NCBI GenBank assembly: GCA_963169055.1
Contig: CAUJFU010000495.1
Span: forward strand, 1-12,623
Reading direction: 5' to 3'
DNA: 12,623 nt
From: Myxococcota bacterium
GTDB taxonomy: Bacteria; Myxococcota_C; UBA6777
Each line of letters begins with the position of its first letter. Positions within the stretch are counted from its first letter, which is position 1. The notes below the pieces were generated by a model. It did no database searches. It worked only from the letters and a program-made list of their open reading frames with translations, and was not told where the DNA came from. Positions 1 through 6,020 of this stretch are shown here, one piece after another. Position numbers and translations under genes: made by a program.

Positions 1-232
1 CCGCTTGCCCTTGCCCTCCCACAAAGCCCGTGGCCAATACATCCGCACCATGTACTTGGCTGAGACCGCTTCCCCCACCCTTCGACGGCATCGGCGTTTG
101 CCCACTACGCAACACCCGTAGCTGCTCCAATAACTCCGCTCTTTGCGCTTCAAACTCCGCCTGCGAAAACACCCCCGCTTGGTACAACTTCCCCAACTGC
201 TCCAACTCCTCCATCAATGCTTTCTTGTCCAT
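1..232 (-). CDS. SHOCT-like domain protein, N-terminal part (runs off window)
   Basis: Reading the minus strand from the ATG at 230-232 gives 77 codons without a stop before the window edge. The start is preceded by a strong AGGAGG ribosome binding site 5-6 nt upstream (rc of about 238-243). The first ~36 residues (starting MDKKALMEELEQLGKLYQ, then AGVFSQAEFEAQRAELLEQL) match the SHOCT pattern: a short amphipathic helix, a G-V-F/L turn, a S/T-x-x-E-F motif and a second helix ending in LL. A low-complexity Gly/Ser/Pro stretch (residues ~48-58) follows. SHOCT segments are usually C-terminal oligomerisation modules, so an N-terminal one suggests that an unseen domain follows. The function cannot be told from this piece. 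The gene points away from the RNA-repair operon, with a repeat element between them. Confidence 0.6.
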   Translation of the reverse strand, partial: MDKKALMEELEQLGKLYQAGVFSQAEFEAQRAELLEQLRVLRSGQTPMPSKGGGSGLSQVHGADVLATGFVGGQGQA

Positions 233-454
233 CTCTTCCTCCTGTCTGTTTCTTCGGGTGTGCGTTTGTGCGCGTTATCAAAAAGAGCGACGCCCCAAGC
301 TAAGAACCCTTGACCGATCCGCCTTTGACAGCCCTCCGCCCTCCTCCAAGTCATCCTTTCCCCACATCATTCACCGACGAATATCGCAAAGGCAAGACGC
401 CGCCGATGATCTCGTCCGACTCGCCGACCTCTGGAAAAACAATTGTCAACTCCC
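233..454. other. Intergenic stretch upstream of the SHOCT-like gene
   Basis: Nothing here beyond the 5' leader of the minus-strand SHOCT-like gene. The ribosome binding site lies at about 238-243, and a weak GATAAC-type -10 hexamer is readable on the minus strand near 276-281 without a convincing -35. Open frames crossing it on the plus strand have no start signals, no recognisable motifs and a composition like the surrounding non-coding DNA. Confidence 0.4.
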
Positions 455-500
455 ATAGGACTTACGCAGTTCGACACGAAAAAGGCCCATGTTCGGGCGT

Positions 501-520
501 GGGCGGTTCGCGAACCGCCC
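501..520. repeat. Perfect 20-bp palindrome, copy 1
   Basis: GGGCGGTTCGCGAACCGCCC reads the same on both strands. The identical palindrome recurs at 4179-4198 in element D, each time about 30 bp inside the left terminal repeat, so it is a shared internal part of the element family. As RNA it would form a tight hairpin. It could be a protein binding site or simply part of the element's structure. Confidence 0.8.
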
Positions 521-582
521 CATTCTTGGGCAGCCACGCCTTGCTGCCCCTACATTTTTACGATCACACTACGGGCGGGTCT

Positions 583-771
583 CGTATAACTTCGGTTCTA
601 CACTTCGTCCCGCCATCGTGAAAACAATCGTTTTCGATTCAAAACATCGTCCCACCACCGCGAAAACAACCGTTTTCGGTTCAAACATTCTTCCCCTCGT
701 CCCAAAAGCTATCGTTTTCGATTCAATTGCGCTGCTTCTCGTCCCAAAATCTATCGTTTTCGATTCAAAAA
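583..771. repeat. 42-bp minisatellite, four clear units plus one decayed
   Basis: The motif TTTTCGATTC or TTTTCGGTTC recurs at exactly 42-bp steps (631, 673, 715, 757), with a decayed unit at 589. Units also carry CGTCCC boxes, and the first two have GAAAAC-N4-GTTTTC style inverted repeats. The period is a multiple of three, so the minus strand reads as a 14-residue repeat (FESKTIVF-like). That reading frame begins inside the neighbouring non-coding core repeat and has no ribosome binding site, so coding is not supported. A similar isolated fragment lies at 989-1016. Confidence 0.75.
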
Positions 772-887
772 CCCGTGTTCGCGCCCCACCAAGCGACAGA
801 GTCGTTGATGTAAAAAACAGTGTTCTCTTCGCCAATACGGGGTCAAGGGAGCGGCGCTCCCTTGTGGGGCGTGGGGTGAAACCCCAC
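772..887 (+). repeat. Hairpin-rich core repeat, copy A
   Basis: This is about 116 bp, alignable along its length with 11252-11367 (same strand) and 12445-12562 (opposite strand). Shared landmarks in order are CCGTGTTC, AAGCGACAGAGTCGT, a GTGAAAAAC-like segment, ACGGGGTCA, a hairpin with the arms CAAGGGAGC and GCTCCCTTG (844-864) and a second hairpin GTGGGG/CCCCAC (871-887). No coding potential is conserved between the copies. It looks like a dispersed intergenic repeat of the REP or MITE type. Confidence 0.75.
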
Positions 888-914
888 AAAAACGATCCAA
901 CCGCGTCAGTCCTG

Positions 915-1054
915 CTGGTATTTGCTCTCTGTCAACTAGTATTTACTCCCCGCCCCCACAACCTACACCGCCACCTCCCACAGCCTAAAATCGGTTCAAA
1001 ACAACATCCCGCCATCTTTTGGCAACTGCATCACTCCTACCCTATACGAAAAGA
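915..1054. other. Spacer downstream of the RNA-repair operon
   Basis: This non-coding DNA lies between element A and the stop codon of the last operon gene. It holds a fragment resembling one unit of the 42-bp minisatellite (989-1016, TCGGTTCAAAACA and CATCCCGCCATC). No clear rho-independent terminator is visible for the minus-strand operon. Confidence 0.35.
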
Positions 1055-2098
1055 TCACACGTTCCCAAGCACTGTACGGCTTTGAGCTTGCAAAAACATC
1101 AAGAGGCTGCGCTGCGTTTGTGCGGAAAGCCCGTCCCATCGGGCAGCCTCCTCTTCTCGCAACACAGCCAAGATATCTTCCCAAAGCAGCGCTTCGATCT
1201 GGGAGCGTCGAGGATCGTCGATCGTGCGAGGCCGTCCGACTTTCGAGATCGCATTTTGAGCGCGTTGTGGTGTAGCAAGCTCTGTGATCCGCTTCTCCCA
1301 AAAAGCGATATCGACCGCATCGGAGCGCGAGAGGCGCGCAGGGTGTGCAGACCAACGCTGTGCTTGGTGATAGCGTGCGTCTTCCTCAAAAGCCCGATGC
1401 TTTCGCTTTAAGACCGGTCGGATCGGCCCTTTGGGACTTGCGATCCAGATCGTATCGGCAGGACGCAAGACAAAACCTTCGGCCTCGTTCGGCCAAGGCA
1501 ACGCAGGAAGCCCCCGCGTATGTGGGATGCGGGTGACAAATTGCGGGGAAAGCGCAAGTCCGTCTTCCATACGGCCTCGAAACAACAACGGCGCAGCTTC
1601 CATTTGGGCCGAATCTGCGGCTTTTCGCATCGCGTCGTAGTGAAAGAAATGCAGGTTTTGAGATCGATCGAGCCAAGCGATATCAAACACCGCAAAGCCG
1701 ATATCAGGGCGATAATACACCCCTGTCTGCACAGCTTGAACGCCTTCTTCGAGGGGAACGTCTGGGTGTGGATACGCCCCACCGTACAATTCTCCGTACA
1801 CCCAAACTTCCGTTGCATCGGCCTGTTTTTCTTGTATCTCCCAAGTCATCGGCAGGACAGCGTCCGATATCGTCGCATGGATGCGTTCGTGTCCAAAAAA
1901 CGATTCATCTTCTTCCAAAAAGCCCTTACGCTTCGCAAAGCGCACAGATCGGCCATCACAGACCACACAAAAGTTTGCACCGTGGATCTTTTCTGTGGCG
2001 ATCCACTCTTGCTTTTGTAATCGTCGCCAGTCCGAGGCTTCCAGCCGCCATGCTTGGCTATCTTCACTGATCTTGGGATAAGAGAAAAATCCGCTCAT
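1055..2098 (-). CDS. Rnl2-type ATP-dependent RNA ligase
   Basis: This 347-residue protein closely follows the T4 RNA ligase 2 layout (334 residues). Visible motifs: nucleotidyl-lysine motif I TEKIHGANF with the predicted adenylated Lys37; GELYGG with Glu103; motif III-like FAVFDIAW (135-142); motif IV EGFVLRP (207-213); motif V LKRKH with Lys231 and Lys233. The spacing from motif I to IV and V is almost that of T4 Rnl2, and about 110 residues remain for the C-terminal domain that this family needs for nick sealing. The expected reaction is ATP-dependent joining of a 3'-OH and 5'-phosphate, preferably at nicks in duplex RNA. The ATG at 2098 overlaps the HD-Pnk stop as ATGA, with GGGGAG 7-8 nt upstream, so translation is probably coupled. 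It is the last gene of the repair operon. Its substrate specificity is inferred from the family. Confidence 0.9.
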   Translation of the reverse strand: MSGFFSYPKISEDSQAWRLEASDWRRLQKQEWIATEKIHGANFCVVCDGRSVRFAKRKGFLEEDESFFGHERIHATISDAVLPMTWEIQEKQADATEVWVYGELYGGAYPHPDVPLEEGVQAVQTGVYYRPDIGFAVFDIAWLDRSQNLHFFHYDAMRKAADSAQMEAAPLLFRGRMEDGLALSPQFVTRIPHTRGLPALPWPNEAEGFVLRPADTIWIASPKGPIRPVLKRKHRAFEEDARYHQAQRWSAHPARLSRSDAVDIAFWEKRITELATPQRAQNAISKVGRPRTIDDPRRSQIEALLWEDILAVLREEEAARWDGLSAQTQRSLLMFLQAQSRTVLGNV

Positions 2099-3438
2099 GT
2101 TCGTTCTCCCCGAACAGATGGCGTCCAGATATCGCGTGAGTCATAGGCTGTAAAGCCCTCTGCATCGACAAAGATCGTACGGTGCGCGTCGTGGATGTCG
2201 GGCCAATCGAGCGTTGCGAACTGCCGCTTTAAGGCCGAAGTGGGGATACTTTTCTCGCGTTGTCGATTGCGCCGAAAGATCTCGTTCATCGGCGCGCAAA
2301 AAACAACTTGGGTCGTGTGTACGCCGTAATCACGAGCGATCTGGATCAACATCGAACGGCTATCACGGCGCAGACTGGTGGCATCCCAGATCACATCGCG
2401 GCCTTTGCGCAAGGCTTCTTTGAGCCGATCTCGGGCTTGATGCAAAACACGGGTATTCTCGTGCTGATCGCCCGCATCGCCAGTCACATCTTCGCGGATC
2501 TGATCCAACGATATCACTTCCGAAGAACCTGCATGTTTCGTGATCCACGTGCTTTTTCCCGCCCCTGACGGACCGACCAACAGCGTCAACGTTGCACGTC
2601 CTTCGCGTACAAGACGATAGGCCCGTGACACCGCCTCTTCGGGGCGGGTGTAGGCCCCTGCTGCGAGATCCCACAGACTTTCTCGCCACAATCGCTCATG
2701 TTGCGTATCGCTCTCGCTATGAAAGGTCGTCCGCAACATCTCGCGCAAAGTGTTTGCTCCCCAACCTGCCTGCTTTGCGTACCATGCTTCAAGACCCCGT
2801 TGACCGAACAATCCTGCACCTTGCCAACCGCCCGATTCTTCGCAAAGCATCCGAAACAACTCCATGATCTCGATCTGTTCTTCTTGATCTGGACAGATCC
2901 GCCCCAACATATCGGCTTTTTCGAGCAAGTACAACGCTTGAAGATCGCACGCCTCCGCCAACATCCACTGTTTTCCAAACGAAACATCGCGTTTGACAAA
3001 GTGTTTCGGCTCGTGGTGCAACCCCACCAACGCCACGATATCCAGTACAAGGCGCACAGGGATCCCCATTTCCAAAAGGCGGTACACCAGATAAGAGGCC
3101 CCACGTTGCGCATGATGTGGTGCAACGATCCGCAACCGCCCGTCGATCTCTTGTTCGCGGGTGGTCAATGGCTTGCCGATATCATGAAGAAAGGTCGCCA
3201 TCCACAGCACAAACCAGCGCTCCGCAGAAAGTCGCCACCCCTCTGTACGCAACAGTTCAGCCAATCGCTCCAACACCATCGCGGTATGGACCGCAACATC
3301 GCCCTCGCCGTGCCACTCGGGATCTTGGGGCGTCACAGACAATTCGCGCAGCAACGGCAGGGCTTCGGCGCACGCTTCAAGGCCATCTTCCCAACCGATG
3401 ATTCCGCCCTCTTGGATTGCTTGGAGATACGCTTCCAT
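2095..3438 (-). CDS. HD-Pnk: HD-domain 2',3'-phosphoesterase fused to polynucleotide 5'-kinase
   Basis: With the ATG at 3438 (GAGG about 6 nt upstream) the protein has 447 residues. The frame is open to 3729, but that extension would overlap the upstream ligase gene, so the internal start is preferred. Residues ~40-200 form an HD phosphohydrolase domain: His51, His85-Asp86 in FLHDIGKP, His108/His109, GLHHEP at 139-144, and a later KADMLGR. Residues ~280-447 form a P-loop kinase: Walker A GPSGAGKST (289-297), SLDQIRED with Asp312, VIWDATSLRR, and an RNRQREK lid-like arginine stretch. This architecture matches the HD-Pnk end-healing enzyme characterised from Runella slithyformis, in which the HD domain removes 2'-phosphate and 2',3'-cyclic phosphate and the kinase phosphorylates 5'-OH ends. 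It would prepare broken RNA for the two flanking ligases. Confidence 0.9.
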   Translation of the reverse strand: MEAYLQAIQEGGIIGWEDGLEACAEALPLLRELSVTPQDPEWHGEGDVAVHTAMVLERLAELLRTEGWRLSAERWFVLWMATFLHDIGKPLTTREQEIDGRLRIVAPHHAQRGASYLVYRLLEMGIPVRLVLDIVALVGLHHEPKHFVKRDVSFGKQWMLAEACDLQALYLLEKADMLGRICPDQEEQIEIMELFRMLCEESGGWQGAGLFGQRGLEAWYAKQAGWGANTLREMLRTTFHSESDTQHERLWRESLWDLAAGAYTRPEEAVSRAYRLVREGRATLTLLVGPSGAGKSTWITKHAGSSEVISLDQIREDVTGDAGDQHENTRVLHQARDRLKEALRKGRDVIWDATSLRRDSRSMLIQIARDYGVHTTQVVFCAPMNEIFRRNRQREKSIPTSALKRQFATLDWPDIHDAHRTIFVDAEGFTAYDSRDIWTPSVRGERT

Positions 3439-3473
3439 CGCACGCCTCTTCTCGTTTCGTTGTGTTGTATGAT

Positions 3474-4112
3474 CTACTTCGGTTCCGCGAGTCCGTTGGG
3501 GACGACCTCTGCGTGCATCCAATGCACATCGGTTTGAACGTGATGGCTTCGCACCCACTTGGCGACGCAATCTCCAAAGGATTCGTAGGCAAATCCGCTG
3601 GTTCGGCGGACAACGTACCCCTCGCTGCGCTGTGTGTCGACAGCGAGAGCAAGGCGACGCAACGCTTTTTCGTTCCAGTTCCCTCGGTAGAGTTCTTTGG
3701 GGGTCGAGAGTCCCAACATCGCGGCCCATTCGAGCGTTTCATCCCAAGACAAGCTGCAATTGTCATCATCCCAGATCGAAAACAGCAAAAAATACGATGG
3801 CAGTTCTTCGTAGAAGATCGAGTGGCAAGCGAACAAGTTTTCTCCACAAAACCGCCATCCTTCGGGCAAAAGATAACCGATCTGCTGTTGGAGTTGTTTG
3901 ACCCAAGAACGGGAGGGATGGTGTCCAGAAGACAGCGAACGTGCGTGGATGCCGTCTCGATAAAGCGTCGTATTTTCACCGTCCATCTTTTCGGTGACAA
4001 CCACCTCACGGCCTTCCCAAACCGAAAGATCCCATACCGTCAGATCATCCTCACCCACGCCGGGAGACCACGGAAGATGGGGGGTTCGTGGATATTTGTA
4101 ACGTGATTCCAT
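3474..4112 (-). CDS. Small single-domain RNA ligase family protein
   Basis: This 212-residue protein has a nucleotidyltransferase core. Motif I is TEKMDGENTTLY with the predicted adenylated Lys42. GENLFACHS (89-97), YFLLFSIWD (106-114), motif IV EGYVVR (163-168) and motif V VAKWVR with Lys184 follow. It belongs to the compact RNA-ligase family seen, often beside HD-Pnk-like kinases, in actinobacteria and other phyla (from memory of the family, not a search). It lacks any sizeable C-terminal extension, unlike Rnl2, so it may recognise a different end or need a partner. The ATG at 4112 has GGAGG 10 nt upstream. It is the first gene of the repair operon, and 35 bp separate its stop from the HD-Pnk start. 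A MITE-like element begins about 20 bp upstream of the start codon. Confidence 0.88.
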   Translation of the reverse strand: MESRYKYPRTPHLPWSPGVGEDDLTVWDLSVWEGREVVVTEKMDGENTTLYRDGIHARSLSSGHHPSRSWVKQLQQQIGYLLPEGWRFCGENLFACHSIFYEELPSYFLLFSIWDDDNCSLSWDETLEWAAMLGLSTPKELYRGNWNEKALRRLALAVDTQRSEGYVVRRTSGFAYESFGDCVAKWVRSHHVQTDVHWMHAEVVPNGLAEPK

Positions 4113-4131
4113 ATTCTTCGCGCCTCCCTCT

Positions 4132-4251
4132 GATAGGACTTACGCAGTTCTATACGAAAAAGGCCCATGTTCGGGCGCGGGCGGTTCGCGAACCGCCCCT
4201 ACAACATTCTGATATCTCAGGGTTTCCCTTTTCAACTGCGTAAGCCCTATC
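4132..4251. mobile_element. MITE-like element, copy D (120 bp)
   Basis: The ends are 18-bp inverted repeats with one mismatch: GATAGGACTTACGCAGTT at 4132-4149 and its reverse complement at 4234-4251. A TA dinucleotide sits at each end (4134-4135 and 4248-4249), compatible with insertion at TA as in IS630/Tc1-mariner relatives or some IS5-group elements. The interior shares about 70 bp with the left part of copy A, including the 20-bp palindrome. No protein is encoded. It lies in the 5' region of the RNA-repair operon, so any operon promoter must be inside it, beyond it, or in the 20-bp remnant. Confidence 0.8.
4179..4198. repeat. Perfect 20-bp palindrome, copy 2
   Basis: GGGCGGTTCGCGAACCGCCC, identical to 501-520. 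Here it lies 67-86 bp upstream of the first repair gene, so a hairpin would form in any operon leader RNA started within or beyond the element. Confidence 0.8.
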
Positions 4252-4362
4252 TAATTCAACGAATGGCCGCCTATACGGTCTACTGTCTTTGGCGGTTCGT
4301 TTCGGCCCTTTCTTTGTGTGGGCGGCCTTCTTTCGTGTTGTGTGGGGGCTTCTTGCCTTCGC

Positions 4363-4390
4363 TTGACGTCTGCGCTAGATTCTCGATAAC
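4363..4390 (+). promoter_or_regulatory. Possible sigma70-type promoter for the lipoprotein gene
   Basis: TTGACG (4363-4368) and GATAAC (4385-4390) are separated by 16 bp, about 60 bp before the lipoprotein start. The -35 hexamer is 5/6 and the -10 hexamer 4/6 to the E. coli consensus. Promoter rules for this organism are unknown, so the call is tentative. Confidence 0.35.
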
Positions 4391-4450
4391 TTTTAGGGAG
4401 TTCCGTATCCCGATGACTTTCTCCTTCCCACCGCAACGATGGAGGGTGCC

Positions 4451-4969
4451 ATGCTCGCCCGCATCCGTTTTTTTGGTCTTGGTTGGTGTATGTTTGTGTG
4501 TTTGTTTGGAACGGGCTGTTCGCCTGCACCTTACACGACGTATCACCGCGTCACACCGCAGATCGACCCGTGGTTTGCGCAAAAAGATCTCGCTACCATC
4601 TGCATCTTGCGTGCAGGCCAACACTCTCCCCCCGCAACAGTCGCCTATTTCGACAACCGACGTTTCGTCGGAATGACCGAACACAACGGGATTTATTTCT
4701 GTTATCTCGCCCAACCCGGCGTGCATCATCTGATCGCTCGCAGCACCCGCGCTTATCCTGTGCAGATCACCTTCCAAGCCCAACCCAACCAATGCTACTA
4801 CTTCCGACAGATCCATCGCACACGAAGTTTTAACCTCGAAGAAACCTCCACCACCACCGCCCGCAAGCTACTGGTCCACCTTCTTTATGCTTATGTTCGC
4901 GCAACCCCCGACGCTCGCCCCCCCTATCGTATGCCTGTCCCTGCCCGCTATGCCCCCTCTTCTTTTTGA
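4451..4969 (+). CDS. Predicted DUF2846-like lipoprotein
   Basis: The preferred start is the ATG at 4451, because GGAGG lies at 4441-4445 with a 5-nt gap; the in-frame ATG at 4439 overlaps that site. The 172-residue product opens with Arg residues, a hydrophobic stretch (about residues 7-19) and Gly-Thr-Gly-Cys with Cys23 as the likely lipidated residue. The -3 residue of the lipobox is Gly rather than Leu, which is atypical. The mature part has the DUF2846 pattern: an ATICILR strand, AYFDNRRFVG, a tyrosine-rich GIYFCYL strand, PGVHHLIA, and QCYYFRQ. The role is unknown; such proteins are small envelope lipoproteins. It is convergent with the outer-membrane protein gene (37 bp between stops) and not in the repair operon. 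Confidence 0.7.
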   Translation: MLARIRFFGLGWCMFVCLFGTGCSPAPYTTYHRVTPQIDPWFAQKDLATICILRAGQHSPPATVAYFDNRRFVGMTEHNGIYFCYLAQPGVHHLIARSTRAYPVQITFQAQPNQCYYFRQIHRTRSFNLEETSTTTARKLLVHLLYAYVRATPDARPPYRMPVPARYAPSSF

Positions 4970-5006
4970 TGTTTCTTTTTTTGGGGACGACTGCGCCGCT
5001 GCTCTC

Positions 5007-5741
5007 TCAGATGAAAATAAAGTAGCGCGCCATGATCACATGAACCACTTGATCTGCTGTGGCGGTGCGGAACCATTGGTGCATATAAGCGAACTCTAGG
5101 CGGCTGCCTCCCGAAAAAAGATAAAATAACGCGGCGACCGCACGGTTTTGTGTAAAGCCTGTGGGTTTGCTCCACGAGACTTCATTAAACGTGAGAAAGA
5201 ACTCATCCGCGATGCCGATACCTACGGGAGAATTCGGGTGAAAGTGCCAATCAAAGCGAACCATTTGACGAAAACGCACAGACAATCCGGCTTGATCCGC
5301 GACAAAGCGTTGTTCCAATCGAGAGCGCAAATACAGCCCGAGGGCAAAAGGTTTGTATTTCCACTTCCAGACGCCTTGCTGCCAGATGCGATGTTCGACT
5401 TGAAAGGGATTGCCGGCTTCTTGGGCATTAAAAAAAGTGGCGTAGCCCAAATACACGCCAAAACCGTGAGGCAATGTGTAGCCCAACGCAGGGCGAATAA
5501 GTCCCTGAGTATAAGAAAGCCCGCCATCTGCAAGGCGCATTTGCGAATCAAGGTACAAAAAGAGTTTTCTTTCGAGAACAGGCAAACGTGACTCAATAAA
5601 GATCGTCGACCACAGCGAGATGCCCTTGCTTGCGCCCTCTGCGCAAACAGATCGCGTGTACATCAAGACTGTGGTGGCAAACAAGACACTCCAAATAGAA
5701 CAAAAAACACGCAAGCGCAGGTGCTTGCACGCCCTTTTCAT
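5007..5741 (-). CDS. DUF2490-like outer-membrane beta-barrel protein
   Basis: The ATG at 5741 is favoured over the longer frame to 5807 because AAGGAG precedes it by 7 nt. The 244-residue product begins with a basic segment, a hydrophobic segment (about 10-28) and a plausible signal-peptidase site after SVCA. The rest shows alternating aromatic/hydrophobic strands and DUF2490-type features: WSTIFIESRL, a GLIRPALGYTLPHGFGVYLGYA stretch with Arg-Pro and Gly-Tyr repeats, EHRIWQQ, RSRLEQRF, an EFFLTFNE segment, and a C-terminal strand ending YFIFI, as expected for Bam-inserted barrels. Its molecular function is not known. It is divergent from the AAA+ gene across a 280-bp gap. Confidence 0.75.
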   Translation of the reverse strand: MKRACKHLRLRVFCSIWSVLFATTVLMYTRSVCAEGASKGISLWSTIFIESRLPVLERKLFLYLDSQMRLADGGLSYTQGLIRPALGYTLPHGFGVYLGYATFFNAQEAGNPFQVEHRIWQQGVWKWKYKPFALGLYLRSRLEQRFVADQAGLSVRFRQMVRFDWHFHPNSPVGIGIADEFFLTFNEVSWSKPTGFTQNRAVAALFYLFSGGSRLEFAYMHQWFRTATADQVVHVIMARYFIFI

Positions 5742-6020
5742 GGAAAATCTCCTTGCAGAATAACGCTTTTTCAACCGTGATGGGTTATGGGGTGGGTGAG
5801 AAAGCATCCTTATTTTTTGGGAGGATGCTGTCGTTGGCGACGGGCGGGAATGATATCACCGACATTTGGGAGTGCCAAGGAAAATTCATCCGACTCCAAA
5901 AAGAAAGTCGAACCTGTGATCGCCCTGCTCCGTTAGGTGTGCCAGAACAAATCAAATCACATGGGTATTCCCCCTCATTTTCGATAAAAAATCCCAGCCC
6001 TTCTTTTTGGAGCCCCCACG
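5742..6020. other. Divergent intergenic region between the outer-membrane protein and AAA+ genes
   Basis: This 279-bp region must hold promoters for both divergent genes. No convincing -35/-10 pair was found in either direction, and no -24/-12 sigma54 site was recognised. The clearest structure is the inverted repeat at 5803-5829 (listed separately). The AAA+ ribosome binding site GGAG lies at 6009-6012. Confidence 0.4.
5803..5829. promoter_or_regulatory. Inverted repeat in the divergent promoter region
   Basis: AGCATCCT (5803-5810) and AGGATGCT (5822-5829) form a perfect 8-bp inverted repeat around an 11-nt T-rich centre. The position, about 60-85 bp upstream of the outer-membrane protein start and about 190 bp upstream of the AAA+ start, fits an operator better than a terminator, since no gene ends here. 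No regulator gene is seen nearby. Confidence 0.35.

Larger units (their letters stand above)
455..914. mobile_element. Non-autonomous inverted-repeat element (copy A, about 460 bp)
   Basis: The left end (455-471, ATAGGACTTACGCAGTT) is nearly the same as the left ends at 4133 and 11223. The right end (899-915, AACCGCGTCAGTCCTGC) is its inverted repeat with 4 mismatches in 17. The ends start at a TA dinucleotide on the left; the right has TG, probably decayed. Inside are a perfect 20-bp palindrome (501-520), a 7-bp stem with a GC-rich arm (528-549), a 42-bp tandem repeat (about 583-771) and the hairpin-rich core repeat (772-887). No transposase is encoded, so this is a MITE-like or composite non-autonomous element. 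The boundaries rest on the degenerate right repeat; the left part is better supported because copy D shares it. Confidence 0.55.

Noticed and set aside
569-889. 106-residue minus-strand open frame with a 14-residue repeat
   Set aside because: It begins inside the hairpin core repeat, has no ribosome binding site, and the homologous copies B and C do not keep the frame. It is better explained as a 42-bp DNA repeat.
2698-3537. 279-residue plus-strand open frame
   Set aside because: Antisense to HD-Pnk, which has intact catalytic motifs; no motif of its own.
3439-3729. N-terminal extension of HD-Pnk to the upstream in-frame start
   Set aside because: It would overlap the small ligase gene by over 250 bp and its residues are Arg/Cys-rich with no domain character. 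The ATG at 3438 has a good ribosome binding site.
5742-6020. Sigma54 promoter like that of the RtcR-controlled rtcBA operon
   Set aside because: The only TGGCAC (minus strand, near 5871-5879) lacks a properly spaced TTGC element, and no RtcR-like gene is in the window.
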